From positions 1 through 51,325 of the forward strand of contig CAKZSV010000009.1 in NCBI GenBank assembly GCA_937921485.1: 51,325 bases of DNA. Reading direction: 5' to 3'. Positions 6,827 through 16,000 of the stretch are shown piece by piece. The position numbers and the translations under genes were made by a program. The stretch comes from an uncultured bacterium. Its GTDB lineage: Bacteria; Spirochaetota; UBA4802; JAGODF01. Positions within the stretch are counted from its first letter, which is position 1. The number at the start of each line of letters is the position of its first letter. The notes under the pieces were generated by a model. The model was not told the DNA's origin. It did no database searches and worked only from the letters and a program-made list of their open reading frames with translations.

Positions 6827-7747
6827 ATGATGGGTGCGATGCATTGTACGTATGAAGTTTTCAGACGATGGTATGCTTCGCTGATTCTGATATTAATTTA
6901 TACCTCTTCTGTATTCTCATCTCCGCACACAGAAACACTACACACATTGCAGGAAAACGCATTCGAATTTTCCGCGGACATCGCATATCTCAAAGCTGAT
7001 GCACTATTTCGGGAAGAGCATTTCTCTCTTGCGTTTGGTGTGCGGGACGATATTTCGATACGCTATTCGATTGATTATCTTCATAGAGCGAGCGGAGAAT
7101 CGGGAAGCATACTCGGCGATTCACAGCTGAAACTATGGTATTATGCGGGAGAATTTGCTTCGGACAAGGTTTGTTGGGGAGTTGCCGGTATTATCCGCAT
7201 TCCTACGGGACCATCGTTCTATGAAAATGAACGCTGGCAACCCGTTTCTTCAGGAATTCATGAATTGAAGATTGGGCCGGTCTTTCAGGCATCATTGCTC
7301 TCCTTTTTTCTTCATGCGAATTTTTTCTATGTATTTCGCCAGGCGGAGGGCGAAAATTTCTGGGGTGGTTTTAAACTCAAGCCTTTCGAGCGCGAAAGCT
7401 ATACGAGTGTACTTGGATGCAATCCATGGCATGAAGGCGCGTTTGCCGATAAAAACCGCCTGAAAAACGATTATGCATCTGCCGCAATTTCGATTCTTTC
7501 CGACTATTGCTTCCCTTTTATATTGTATTCAGAATTGTATTATTCCCATCGTGTGGCACCGCGAAGCATCGAAAACGATTCGATTGCGGTGGAAGGTGCA
7601 GGAGTTAATCCTCTGTTTATTGGGTTTGGGGTGCGGTATTTTATTTCGCATTCATCATACCTTGCGCTTTACGGAAGTATCCGTGCCGGTTCGCATGATG
7701 CATATATCCATTGGATTGCAGGCTTTTCGGTTTCTGCGGTGTTCTGA
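6827..7747 (+). CDS. Predicted outer-membrane beta-barrel protein
   Basis: About 306 residues from the ATG at 6827, chosen because GGTGGAG lies seven bases upstream and the start places a signal peptide (RRWYASLILILIYTSSVFSS) near the N-terminus. The mature part has many alternating aromatic/polar strands and ends in a phenylalanine (SVSAVF), as outer-membrane barrels do. Segments such as KLWYYAGEF, GVAGIIRIPTGPS and LKIGPVFQAS resemble porin-like or MipA-type strands. I do not recognise a family or substrate. It stands alone between rplT and the ZapB-like gene. Confidence 0.6.
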   Translation: MMGAMHCTYEVFRRWYASLILILIYTSSVFSSPHTETLHTLQENAFEFSADIAYLKADALFREEHFSLAFGVRDDISIRYSIDYLHRASGESGSILGDSQLKLWYYAGEFASDKVCWGVAGIIRIPTGPSFYENERWQPVSSGIHELKIGPVFQASLLSFFLHANFFYVFRQAEGENFWGGFKLKPFERESYTSVLGCNPWHEGAFADKNRLKNDYASAAISILSDYCFPFILYSELYYSHRVAPRSIENDSIAVEGAGVNPLFIGFGVRYFISHSSYLALYGSIRAGSHDAYIHWIAGFSVSAVF

Positions 7748-8089
7748 GTGTGGATATAACGGATGCTGGACAGCAATTAACTGGTAAGATAATGAGATAA
7801 AATGTTATTAAAAAGAAAAAAATTATGCTTGATTGTTCAGGCATCGCCTGATATTAAATTAAATGTGGTACGCTAAGAATCGGCTGCGGCATGATGCAGC
7901 ATTATGATGATATCGACAGCGCCGGGAGGGACAATTTTTTCAGGAATCAGTTGATTTCGCCCAAAATTGTGATTTATTTATATCCATGTTGGAAGGAGAG
8001 TTGTCATCGGCAAAGAGTTTTTTATTCTTCATGGCCTCCGAAAAAAGGCCGAAAATGTAATTAAGGTATACTATGGTGGGAGGTAGTTT
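7748..8089. other. Intergenic region, small hairpin only
   Basis: This stretch of 342 bases has no supportable gene. TCAGGC-ATC-GCCTGA (7837-7851) is a perfect 6-bp hairpin without a T-run. GGGAGG lies about seven bases before the ATG at 8090 and serves the next gene. I see no convincing promoter. Confidence 0.4.
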
Positions 8090-8836
8090 ATGATCACGAT
8101 TCAGCAGCTGGAAGAGCTCGAAAGCAGGATAATCAAAGCCCTGCAGCTCATTACCGATCTGAGGACCGAAAACGCGAGCCTGGAATCGGAAAATGAAACC
8201 TTAAAGTCAGAAAATGAAGAAGTACGCCTTTCCCTCGAAGAAAAGGAACGGGAAATTGAGCAGATTAAGAAGGATATGGAAGCGACAAGCAAGGAACTTG
8301 CCGCTTTAAAGGAAAAAGAAGAGGTCCTCGAGAAGAAGCTCCTTCAGCTGCTTGGGAAGCTCGACGTTCTGCAGGGAGGGGAAGCGCCGTCGGCTGCATC
8401 GGCTCCTCGCTCGGTGGAGAGGGAGATGGTCACCCCGAGGGAACAAGCTCCTGTTGCAGAAGAGCCCCGGATGGAAGAAGTGCAAATCCGCCGCGAATCA
8501 ACCCCTGCCGGAGATGATGATATCATCATCATAGACGATGAAACCGCAGAAGGGGACCGCGATGTGGTCGTTGAGACGGTTAGGGAAGAAGACAGAAGCC
8601 GTGGAAGAGCCGCTTCAAGGGAATCTGCATCAACCGAGGAAGACATTGTTCTTCTGGATGATAACGATGAAATCGTGATTGATGATACTACCGACGAAAT
8701 GATTATCATTGATGATACCGAAAGCACTCCACGAAGCTCCGAATCTTCCAGGCAGACACAAGGACGCCGGCAGGCGGCTTCTGCGGGAGCAAGCGACGAC
8801 GATGAATTCATCATCATCGAAGAGGATAATAGATGA
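8090..8836 (+). CDS. ZapB-like coiled coil with acidic Ile-rich tail motifs
   Basis: A 248-residue protein. Residues 1-95 form a continuous coiled coil (QLEELESRIIKALQLITDL...SLESENETLKSENEEV) like ZapB-type division proteins. Residues 96-140 are a Pro/Ala-rich linker. The C-terminal half carries five similar islands of Ile/Val flanked by Asp/Glu, near residues 142-151, 183-191, 193-199, 203-209 and 236-246 (for example DDDIIIIDDE), separated by Ser/Arg-rich linkers. These look like repeated short linear binding motifs. The gene lies about 50 bases before zapA, supporting a role at the Z-ring. The ATG has GGGAGG upstream. The function of the tail is unknown. Confidence 0.7.
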   Translation: MITIQQLEELESRIIKALQLITDLRTENASLESENETLKSENEEVRLSLEEKEREIEQIKKDMEATSKELAALKEKEEVLEKKLLQLLGKLDVLQGGEAPSAASAPRSVEREMVTPREQAPVAEEPRMEEVQIRRESTPAGDDDIIIIDDETAEGDRDVVVETVREEDRSRGRAASRESASTEEDIVLLDDNDEIVIDDTTDEMIIIDDTESTPRSSESSRQTQGRRQAASAGASDDDEFIIIEEDNR

Positions 8837-8883
8837 CCGCCGCCACGATAATGTAGCAGCTCAGGTTGGAGGCTTATGCGGCT

Positions 8884-9237
8884 ATGGAAAACAAGGTGAA
8901 AGTTCAGATTTTCGGTGCGACCTACAGCATTCAGGGAGAGGCGGATACTGATTACATTGTTCGCCTTGCTGATTATGTAAATGACAAAATGAAAGAAGTG
9001 GGCGGCAATCCCCAGGCGGGAAATCATCTCCATGTTGCCATACTTGCGGCGTTGAATATTGCTGATGAATATTTTCAGATGCGCGAAATTAAACGCCATC
9101 TTGTTTCAGACCTGGAGAAAAAAGCCAATGCCCTCATCACAATGCTCGATGAGGGTCTCATCGGCGACGTCTATTCTGCCGCACAGATGCGAAGAACTGC
9201 TGCTACGGGAACAAGTTCTCCAATGCAAAATCTATAG
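8884..9237 (+). CDS. zapA: Cell division protein ZapA
   Basis: About 117 residues from the ATG at 8884, with GGAGG eleven bases upstream; a TTG six codons earlier is less likely. The ZapA fold is clear: KVKVQIFGATYSIQGEAD, then DYIVRLADYVNDKMKEV, HLHVAILAALNIADEYF and a coiled-coil C-terminal part. ZapA binds FtsZ polymers and bundles them at midcell, often bridging to ZapB. Here a ZapB-like gene sits just upstream, so the pair probably acts together. The C-terminal 25 residues are polar and variable. Confidence 0.9.
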   Translation: MENKVKVQIFGATYSIQGEADTDYIVRLADYVNDKMKEVGGNPQAGNHLHVAILAALNIADEYFQMREIKRHLVSDLEKKANALITMLDEGLIGDVYSAAQMRRTAATGTSSPMQNL

Positions 9238-9384
9238 GTGTATTCATATGCGAACGGCCGAGCAATTTCGCTGGTTATATTTCATCAGTTGACCATTTTT
9301 ACCGTGCAAATAAAAATGATTATCGCCCATAGAACTCATGCAATTACGCCTCGCTCCGTATTTCCGCCAAAGCAAAAAAAATTC

Positions 9385-9416
9385 GAAAAAAGTTTAGTCT
9401 CAAAAGACTTTTTTTG
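9385..9416 (+). terminator. Probable terminator after zapA
   Basis: AGTC-TCAAAA-GACT followed by seven T, with an upstream A-run able to extend the stem against the T-run. The GC-poor stem makes it a modest terminator. It separates zapA from the ECF sigma gene. Confidence 0.5.
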
Positions 9417-9453
9417 TCACCAATCTTCACTGTAACGAGTATACGAGGAAGAG

Positions 9454-10035
9454 ATGCTGGAAGATCCGAAATCCCTGACCGATGAAGAAATTGCACGGCG
9501 TTTCAGGGAAGGTGAGGATGCATTATTTGATGAGCTTTACAGGAGGTATCAGGATAAATTACGGCGGGTGATTTATTATTATGTAGGTGATTCGGATGAT
9601 GCGCAGGACATATTTCATGATGTTTTCGTCCGGGTTTATAAGCATATTGACACCTACAAGGATGATAAACCCTTTTCCTCATGGATTTATCAGATTGCGG
9701 TGAATTGTTCGAAAAATTTCCGCAATAAAATAGCCCGTAACGACAGCGTAATAGAACACGAAAAGGAGGAGCAGCGCGCGAATTTTCTTGAGGACGCATC
9801 GTTCCTTTCCCCGGAAGAGGATTTCATCAGGAAGGACGATATGGCGCAATTCCGTGACGCGGTGTCCAGGCTTAAAGAAAAGTTCAGGGTTGTTTTTCTC
9901 ATGCGGCATGATCAGGGATTGAAATATGGGGAGATATCGGAAATATTAGGTTGTTCGGAAAGAACTGTAAAGTGGAGGATGAAGCGGGCGATTGAGATTA
10001 TCGCTGATGATTTAAAAAACAGAGGCGTGCTGTAA
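9454..10035 (+). CDS. ECF-type RNA polymerase sigma factor
   Basis: A 193-residue sigma-70 family protein with only regions 2 and 4, as in group 4 (ECF) factors. Region 2: LFDELYRRYQDKLRRVIYYY followed by DAQDIFHDVFVRVYKHI and SSWIYQIAVN. Region 4: FRVVFLMRHDQGLKYGEISEIL then SERTVKWRMKRAIEII, the helix-turn-helix that reads the -35 element. An acidic linker of about 45 residues joins them. The next gene, 25 bases downstream, encodes a single-TM protein that probably acts as its anti-sigma factor. Target promoters cannot be deduced here. Confidence 0.93.
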   Translation: MLEDPKSLTDEEIARRFREGEDALFDELYRRYQDKLRRVIYYYVGDSDDAQDIFHDVFVRVYKHIDTYKDDKPFSSWIYQIAVNCSKNFRNKIARNDSVIEHEKEEQRANFLEDASFLSPEEDFIRKDDMAQFRDAVSRLKEKFRVVFLMRHDQGLKYGEISEILGCSERTVKWRMKRAIEIIADDLKNRGVL

Positions 10036-10060
10036 CTACGGCTTTTGATTGGTATGAACA

Positions 10061-11416
10061 ATGGAGAGATCTGACAGAGAAATTTTTTTGCATGCGCTTG
10101 AAAAGCAGAAACGAAATGGGGAGATTGATTCCGGTAAGCTGGAAGCAATGATTGATGCCTTTGAACTTGCATTGAATCCCTTTCCCTACGAGTCGCTGCT
10201 TTCGGAAATTAAAAGGGATGCGATATCCGAAAGCGATAAACATTTTTCCATGCGAAGTTTTATCCGTATACCTCTGATTATTCCGGCTATGTGCGCTTTG
10301 GTTATTGTAGCTTCTGGCGTATATTTTGCCCTTATGCAACCCGCATCGGATGCACTGTATGGTACACACGATATAATAGGTTTGCAGGATCCCGGGAAAC
10401 CGTTCGACATTATTGCCGAGCACGATATCAAACGCATTGCAGTTTCGCCGCATACCGCTTTAAACCGGCGTGAGCTTGAAAAATGGGCGCTGGCGAAGGA
10501 TGCGGCTGTTGTTGCGTATATCGATGAAGAAAACCTTATTGTCAGCATCGGCAAAAGGGGAACGGTTGATGCCCTATCGTCTTCCGGCAAAACCTGGTCG
10601 TATGAATTGGGTTCTGCGGTAACGGCGCCGCTGGCCTGGGGCGGAAATGCGATTTTCTGCGCTACATCCGATTCGAAGATATCAGCGCTTTCGAAAAGCT
10701 CGGGGAAACTCATCTGGTCGAGACGAATTGACGGGCGGTTGCTTTTCGGCGGTGGCATGGTATATTATCATGGCATGCTTTTCGCAGGCACATCGAATGG
10801 CTCTGTATATGCGTTCGGTCCATCAGGTGAAGAGATATGGAGCCGAAAATTCAATTCTGGAATTTTTATCCCGCCCGTTACTGTGGGAAAAGATATTATT
10901 GTCGCGACAAATGAAGGGAAGCTGGTGCACATGAAGACGCATGACGGGAGCATTGTTGCATCTCTCCCGACAGGCCGGATCGCCGGAATGACTGCCGGGA
11001 AAGAGGGAAGACTCTATCTTTCGGCTGAGGATGGCAATTTCATCTGTTACGATTATGAAAAAAAGCGTGAGGCCTGGCGCCATGCGACAAAGTCACGGCT
11101 TGCGCAAAGCCCCATTGTACAGAATAATGGAATTTTCCTGTTTTCATCATCCGGCGATGTTCACTTTTTTACTCACGATGGCAGGCCCGTCTGGAAAGCG
11201 GCGCTTGGCGGGACCATAAACGTTCGCCCCGCAATTCGCAAGGGCGATCTGTATGTGCTTGCGGGTAAAGCCCTGTATGTGCTCGATGCGAAGGACGGAG
11301 GTGTGAAGTGGTCGTATGTGATGGATTCAATCGCAACAACCTCTGCCGTAATTGCCGAAGGCAATATCATTTACGGTACGCAGGACGATGGAGTGGTAGT
11401 ACTGCGAAGAAATTAA
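10061..11416 (+). CDS. Membrane-anchored PQQ-type beta-propeller, probable anti-sigma partner
   Basis: A 451-residue protein in three parts: a cytoplasmic region of about 65 residues, one TM helix (about 66-91), and a large extracytoplasmic beta-propeller. At least seven PQQ-like blades can be read, each with a segment such as ALSKSSGKLIWSRR, AFGPSGEEIWSRKF, FFTHDGRPVWKA or VLDAKDGGVKWSY. This fold is seen in BamB and in quinoprotein dehydrogenases; PQQ-binding catalytic residues are not evident. Coupling to the ECF sigma gene and the N-in topology suggest an anti-sigma factor with a propeller sensor. The cytoplasmic part lacks a recognisable zinc anti-sigma motif, so that role is inferred from context. 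Confidence 0.75.
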   Translation: MERSDREIFLHALEKQKRNGEIDSGKLEAMIDAFELALNPFPYESLLSEIKRDAISESDKHFSMRSFIRIPLIIPAMCALVIVASGVYFALMQPASDALYGTHDIIGLQDPGKPFDIIAEHDIKRIAVSPHTALNRRELEKWALAKDAAVVAYIDEENLIVSIGKRGTVDALSSSGKTWSYELGSAVTAPLAWGGNAIFCATSDSKISALSKSSGKLIWSRRIDGRLLFGGGMVYYHGMLFAGTSNGSVYAFGPSGEEIWSRKFNSGIFIPPVTVGKDIIVATNEGKLVHMKTHDGSIVASLPTGRIAGMTAGKEGRLYLSAEDGNFICYDYEKKREAWRHATKSRLAQSPIVQNNGIFLFSSSGDVHFFTHDGRPVWKAALGGTINVRPAIRKGDLYVLAGKALYVLDAKDGGVKWSYVMDSIATTSAVIAEGNIIYGTQDDGVVVLRRN

Positions 11417-11440
11417 TGTGAAACAAGCGGTCAATATCAA

Positions 11441-11466
11441 ACCCGTGCAGCCGCACGGGTTTTTTA
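11441..11466 (+). terminator. Rho-independent terminator of sigma/propeller operon
   Basis: ACCCGTGC-AGCC-GCACGGGT is a perfect 8-bp GC-rich stem with a four-base loop, followed by a T-run. It starts about 25 bases after the propeller stop codon and overlaps the degenerate end of the CHAT remnant on the other strand. Confidence 0.92.
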
Positions 11467-11638
11467 TAACCGCAAAATCTTCCTCCAAAGAAATTTGCGG
11501 CAGAACCCTTGTGAAGCCGTCCTCCGAAAGCTCTTTCCCCTTCGGAAGCGACATTTTAGAGATGGCCACCGACGAATACGCAGGATACTTCGGGTCGAAG
11601 TATCCATGCGTTGCAAAATGAAGAACACTGTATTTCAA
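11461..11638 (-). pseudogene. CHAT-domain protease remnant
   Basis: Reading leftwards from 11638, the translation KYSVLHFATHGYFDPKYPAY, then SSVAIS and EDGFTRVLPQISL, matches the core of a CHAT (caspase-like) domain, including the catalytic-His motif ATHG. About 59 residues match; after that the reading runs into the terminator of the neighbouring operon and the second catalytic motif (LSAC) is missing. Upstream, no frame continues into the rest of a CHAT or TPR-CHAT protein. It is therefore a decayed internal fragment, with both ends lost. No full-length CHAT gene is visible in the window. Confidence 0.7.
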
Positions 11639-11784
11639 AATAAAACAAATACAATGGAAATTTCAAGCATTTAAATGAATTAAGGTAGTCTTTAAAGCCA
11701 CTTTTTACTTGAAAAAATACTATACATATGTAGCGTTGTCGTGCCGCGCGTAAAATGGGCATTCTACCTGATGGAGGCCGAACC

Positions 11785-12132
11785 ATGATCAAAACAACGT
11801 ACATGATGACAAAGGAAGTGCTGATGTTGCTCAAAGAGGCTGAGAAGCGCACCGGATGGACAATGATTGATTTAGTCATCGCCGTTATGCGCTCTGCAAT
11901 GCGACATCACGCAAAGTACGAACAGGAGTATGGAAGGATTGCATACCAGAAGCGCCTGGATGACGAGGGCATGCCTATACCGAAATTACGAGTGAAGATA
12001 AAATTCCTTCAAAGGGAAGGGATCACTATGCTTCCGGCCGCCATATATGCGGCATGTAATTATCCGGATGTGCAAATCGCATTGCGTGATAATGAAATCG
12101 GTTATTATACCAATGATATGGCATTTTCGTGA
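11785..12132 (+). CDS. Orphan-family protein, copy 1, possibly frameshifted
   Basis: About 115 residues from the ATG at 11785, which has GGAGG eight bases upstream. It is clearly paralogous to the gene at 50693: both share TTYxM at the start, LLxxAExxT, then GRIxYQKRxDE, KxRVK and RE. Similarity stops after RE (about residue 80). In the other copy this is followed by DYCQDMRKL; here one forward frame reads DHYASGRHI at the corresponding place, so a one-base loss near 12020 may have shifted the frame. I do not recognise the family; the layout (variable N-terminal helices, YQ, basic block) resembles small spirochaetal DUFs. It stands alone with no operon partner. Confidence 0.6.
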   Translation: MIKTTYMMTKEVLMLLKEAEKRTGWTMIDLVIAVMRSAMRHHAKYEQEYGRIAYQKRLDDEGMPIPKLRVKIKFLQREGITMLPAAIYAACNYPDVQIALRDNEIGYYTNDMAFS

Positions 12133-12487
12133 ATGCCTGGTTAACGCGAACGTGTTGAATCAGTTGTTTGCGCAATTCGAAAGATAACCGATACATTATA
12201 ATAGGTGTAATGCAAAGCTTGTATGAATTTTGATCATTGCAAGCCAGCAAGGGTGCGAAAAACATGGTTATTCGAGGTTCCCTTTAAATTTGACATTTTT
12301 TCGCAGGGCGGAAAGATTGGATGTTTACGAAGCATCTCCATTTTGCCGTATGCTACTACAAGAAGTCACGCAGAATACTATTTTCGCCGTCATAAAAAAT
12401 GCAAATAAGCGAAGAAAATTGATTTACAAAGTTTATCCGGTGATATATTTTATCCAGTGGTATATTATAATCTGGCGGTGAACGACT
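12133..12487. other. Intergenic region upstream of cheW
   Basis: This stretch of 355 bases has no supportable gene. It is AT-rich, and the frames open here lack coding character. Its right end carries a candidate cheW promoter and a second TATAAT-like box at 12466. Confidence 0.4.
12423..12451 (+). promoter_or_regulatory. Candidate promoter of chemotaxis operon
   Basis: TTTACA (12423-12428), a 17-base spacer and TATTTT (12446-12451). The boxes are only fair matches to the sigma-70 consensus. It would give a leader of about 30 bases before cheW. Confidence 0.35.
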
Positions 12488-13024
12488 ATGGAAATACAGG
12501 AACTCATACGCAGGCTTCATCGGGATGAAAACGGCCCGGCTGTACTCGATGCCTCCAATTCCCAGACGAATACAGAAATCGAATCGTCCCTTGATATCAT
12601 ACAGCTGGTGAGCTTCATAATTGATGATGTCGAATACGGCGTCGATATTCTTGCGGTGCATGAAATTTTGCGGCTGCCCGATATCACACGATTGCCGAAT
12701 GTTCCAAAATATGTCCGGGGAGTGGTTAACCTTCGGGGAAATGTCATACCGGTGGTGGATGTCCGTGAGAGATTTGGCCTCAGCAAGGCGAAATTCACCG
12801 ATCTTACCCGGATTATCGTAGTGGAAATAGGCGAAAAGCTGGTGGGGCTTCTGGTGGACAATGTGCATCAGGTGGTGCGCATTCCCGATAAAGACATCGA
12901 CCCTCCTTCAGACCTCATTGAAGGCGTATCGGAGGATTTTATCAAAGGCATCGGGAAGCTGAGGGAGAGGTTGATAGTGATCCTAAACCTGGGGAATATT
13001 TTGTTCTCAGAAGAGGAGCGCTGA
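12488..13024 (+). CDS. cheW: Chemotaxis coupling protein CheW
   Basis: A 178-residue protein with an N-terminal polar extension of about 35 residues before the CheW fold (LVSFIIDDVEYGVDILAVHEIL). The typical RGVVNLRGNVIPVVDVRERFGL and later EKLVGLLVDNVHQVVRI segments are intact. CheW links chemoreceptors to the kinase CheA at the inner face of the membrane. It opens the cheW-cheA-cheB run; cheA starts 55 bases downstream. Confidence 0.96.
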   Translation: MEIQELIRRLHRDENGPAVLDASNSQTNTEIESSLDIIQLVSFIIDDVEYGVDILAVHEILRLPDITRLPNVPKYVRGVVNLRGNVIPVVDVRERFGLSKAKFTDLTRIIVVEIGEKLVGLLVDNVHQVVRIPDKDIDPPSDLIEGVSEDFIKGIGKLRERLIVILNLGNILFSEEER

Positions 13025-13079
13025 CGTTTCGTAATATGCGTTATGATGGCATTAAATCGACTTTTGTGGAGAAATAGCG

Positions 13080-16000
13080 ATGGCTTTTACACTGGGTGAA
13101 TATCAGGACATCTTTCTTGAAGAAGCGGACGAACAACTTCAGGAATTAAATCAAAATCTCCTCGAACTGGAGCGCAACCCTCAGGCGACCGATATTATAA
13201 ATAATATCTTCCGTGCCGCCCATTCATTGAAAAGCTCCGCAGCTTTTGTGGGTCTCAACGGCTTAAGTGAGCTTGCCCATAAAATGGAAAATCTTCTTCA
13301 GGGAATTCGTGATAAAACGCTTTCCACGACACCGGAAATTATTGAAGTGCTTTTCCGTTGTTTCGACACAATCAGCAATATCATTGCGACGGTATCCTCA
13401 GGCGAGGAGCCGAAACAGGATTTGCGCGGTATCATTGCCGAAATCGAACGGGCGGGAGCCGCTCAAACCTCAGCACCTTCATCCCCTAAAACCGATCAGA
13501 AAACTCAGACAGAAGATAAGGCGGAGCCGAAGCCTCAGCAAAAGATCGATTTTTCTCCCGAGGAAAGAAGCGCTATCAAAAAAGGTCTTGAATCGGGAAT
13601 GTCGTGTTGCGAGCTTACCGTCTTTATCGACAAGAACGCGCTGATGAAAACGCTCAAAGCGCGCCTTATCATCGCCAACCTTGAACATATTTCAGAAGTG
13701 GTGAAGACGATTCCTGCGCTTGAGGTGCTGGAAGGGGATGTTGATGTCGATGTCATCAGGATAATTCTTCTTACTGATCAGTCGATGGATGATATAAGAA
13801 AAGCTTGCGATGTCGATCAGGTCGTTCGACTCGATGCGCGGGAGATCAGCCTCACCAGAAAAGATAACCAGCTTATATTGAAATTTCATGCACCGGAAAC
13901 GCTTGCGGAAGAACAGGCTTTGGAAATTCATCAATCGGAAATAGCTCAGGCGGGGCCGATATCCGGCAGGGAAGAGCTTCCCGATGCGGAGATTCACGAC
14001 GAAGAGGAGGAAGAACCGGAAAAAATTGCTGAAGACCGTTCGAAAGTCGAACGCAAAATTAGCGCACTTAAAACGGTCAAGGTTTCTGTTGATAAACTTG
14101 ATCAGCTTCTGAACAATGTAGGTGAACTCGTTATTTCCAATTCCGGATTTTATAAGCTTTACGAAGAACTGCGAAAACGTTCTTTCGATAAGGGAATTAT
14201 CAATGAATTCAAAAACCGCATGGAGCAGATGTCGCGCATCGCGAAGGATCTTCAGAGCGGCATCATGAAAACAAGGATGGTTCCCATAGGCGGGGTTTTC
14301 TCGCGTTTTCAGCGTCTTGTTCGCGATCTAAACAGGGAGTTCGGGAAAAAAGTTCAGTTGAAAATCATAGGTGAGGAAACCGAACTCGATAAAAAAGTTA
14401 TTGATGCGATCGGTGAACCCCTCATGCACCTCATTCGCAATGCGGTTGATCACGGCATTGAAGATATTGCGGAAAGGAAAAAGCTTGGTAAAAACGAAAT
14501 CGCCACGGTGACGCTGAATGCGTACCAGGGCGGGAATCAGATTTTTGTTGAGGTGAGCGACGACGGGAAAGGCCTCGACCTGGAGGAAATTAAAAAAACA
14601 GCCATAAAAAACAATTTAGCCACTCCCGAAATGATTGCGAACATGGACAGGGAGGATATCTACAATTTCATCTTTAACCCTGGATTCTCCACAAAAAAAG
14701 AAATTACTGATATATCCGGACGCGGCGTTGGAATGAATGTGGTGAAGGAAATAGTGAGCGAACTAAATGGTAATGTCCAGATAGAGACAGAGCCCGGGAT
14801 GGGCACCCGATTTGTTATGGCATTTCCCCTGACGCTTGCGATTATACCTGCAATTATGGTGAAAATCAATCGGGAAATGTATGCGGTGCCTCTTTCCGAT
14901 GTTATCGAAACGATTAAAATTTCGACAAACGAAATTCAGACTATTGAAGGACATGAGGTGATTAATCTTCGCGGAGAGATTCTCTCTCTTTTGCGCCTCA
15001 ACCGCTTTTTCAAAATCAGAAGTTCGCTCGAACCCGATCAGAAAATTCCGGTAGTGGTGGTGGGCTTTGGCAACAGAAAAATCGGCCTCATGGTGGACGA
15101 CCTTGAAGGGAAACAGGAAATTGTGATTAAATCCCTCGAGCAGAATTACCGCACTGTTGAGGGCCTGGCTGGAGCATCCATTCTCGGAGACGGAAGCATC
15201 TGTCTCATTCTGGATATCTCATCCATGATGAATAAAGTGATGACCGAGCAGGACATCCTCCAGGAGCACGATGAAGAAGAATATTTCGATTACGAAAAAG
15301 AATATGGCGTCAAAAAAGAAGAACTGGTGCTCGCGGGAGTGGCCGCAGAAGCGAAACCGGGGGAGGCGGCTGCCGTTTCAGCGAAAACCGGCGGCGAACC
15401 GGCTATTGTCAGCGAGCGCGTTTTTTCACGAGCTTCTGAAACCTCGGTTCCGGTGAAGGCCAAGGCCGAACCAATCGAACCGGAGGAAGATTTTACGATA
15501 ATTTCCGAAGAAACGGTTCCGGAAAAACCTCAAGCTCGCAAACCCGCTGAGCTTTCAGATGAAGAAATTGAAAAGCGGGTAAAAGAAACGCTTCATAAGT
15601 TTAAGGATGAACTGAGGGAAAATATTGAGGATACGCTTGCAAAGGCAAAGCCTCTCGACCACATAAAAGAAGCGCTCAATATGGACGATGACGATCTTGA
15701 TCGGGTCCGCATTCTCGCCAATACGGGCATCACCCATGCGGCGGAAAATCTTTCGAAAATATTAGGACGCCGTATCGATCTCTCCATTCCCGATGTGCGT
15801 TTTATCCGCATAGATAAAATACCTGAAACAATAGGCTCAATCGACAGCGTATATATTGGCGTATATGTTCCATTTATGGGCACAATCAACGGTACAATTC
15901 TTTTCAGCTTCAATGAAGAGAATGGGTTCGATTTAATCGACACGCTGTGGGGTACGGAAACCGGCAAGACGCGTGAACTGACCGAGGATGGAGAATCTGC

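Noticed and set aside
8344..9099. Minus-strand open frame with long serine runs
   Set aside because: It is antisense to the acidic tail of the ZapB-like gene and zapA; the serine runs mirror Asp/Glu/Ile codons on the plus strand.
9238..9453. 6S RNA downstream of zapA
   Set aside because: 6S RNA often follows zapA, but I cannot draw the long imperfect hairpin with a central bubble here.
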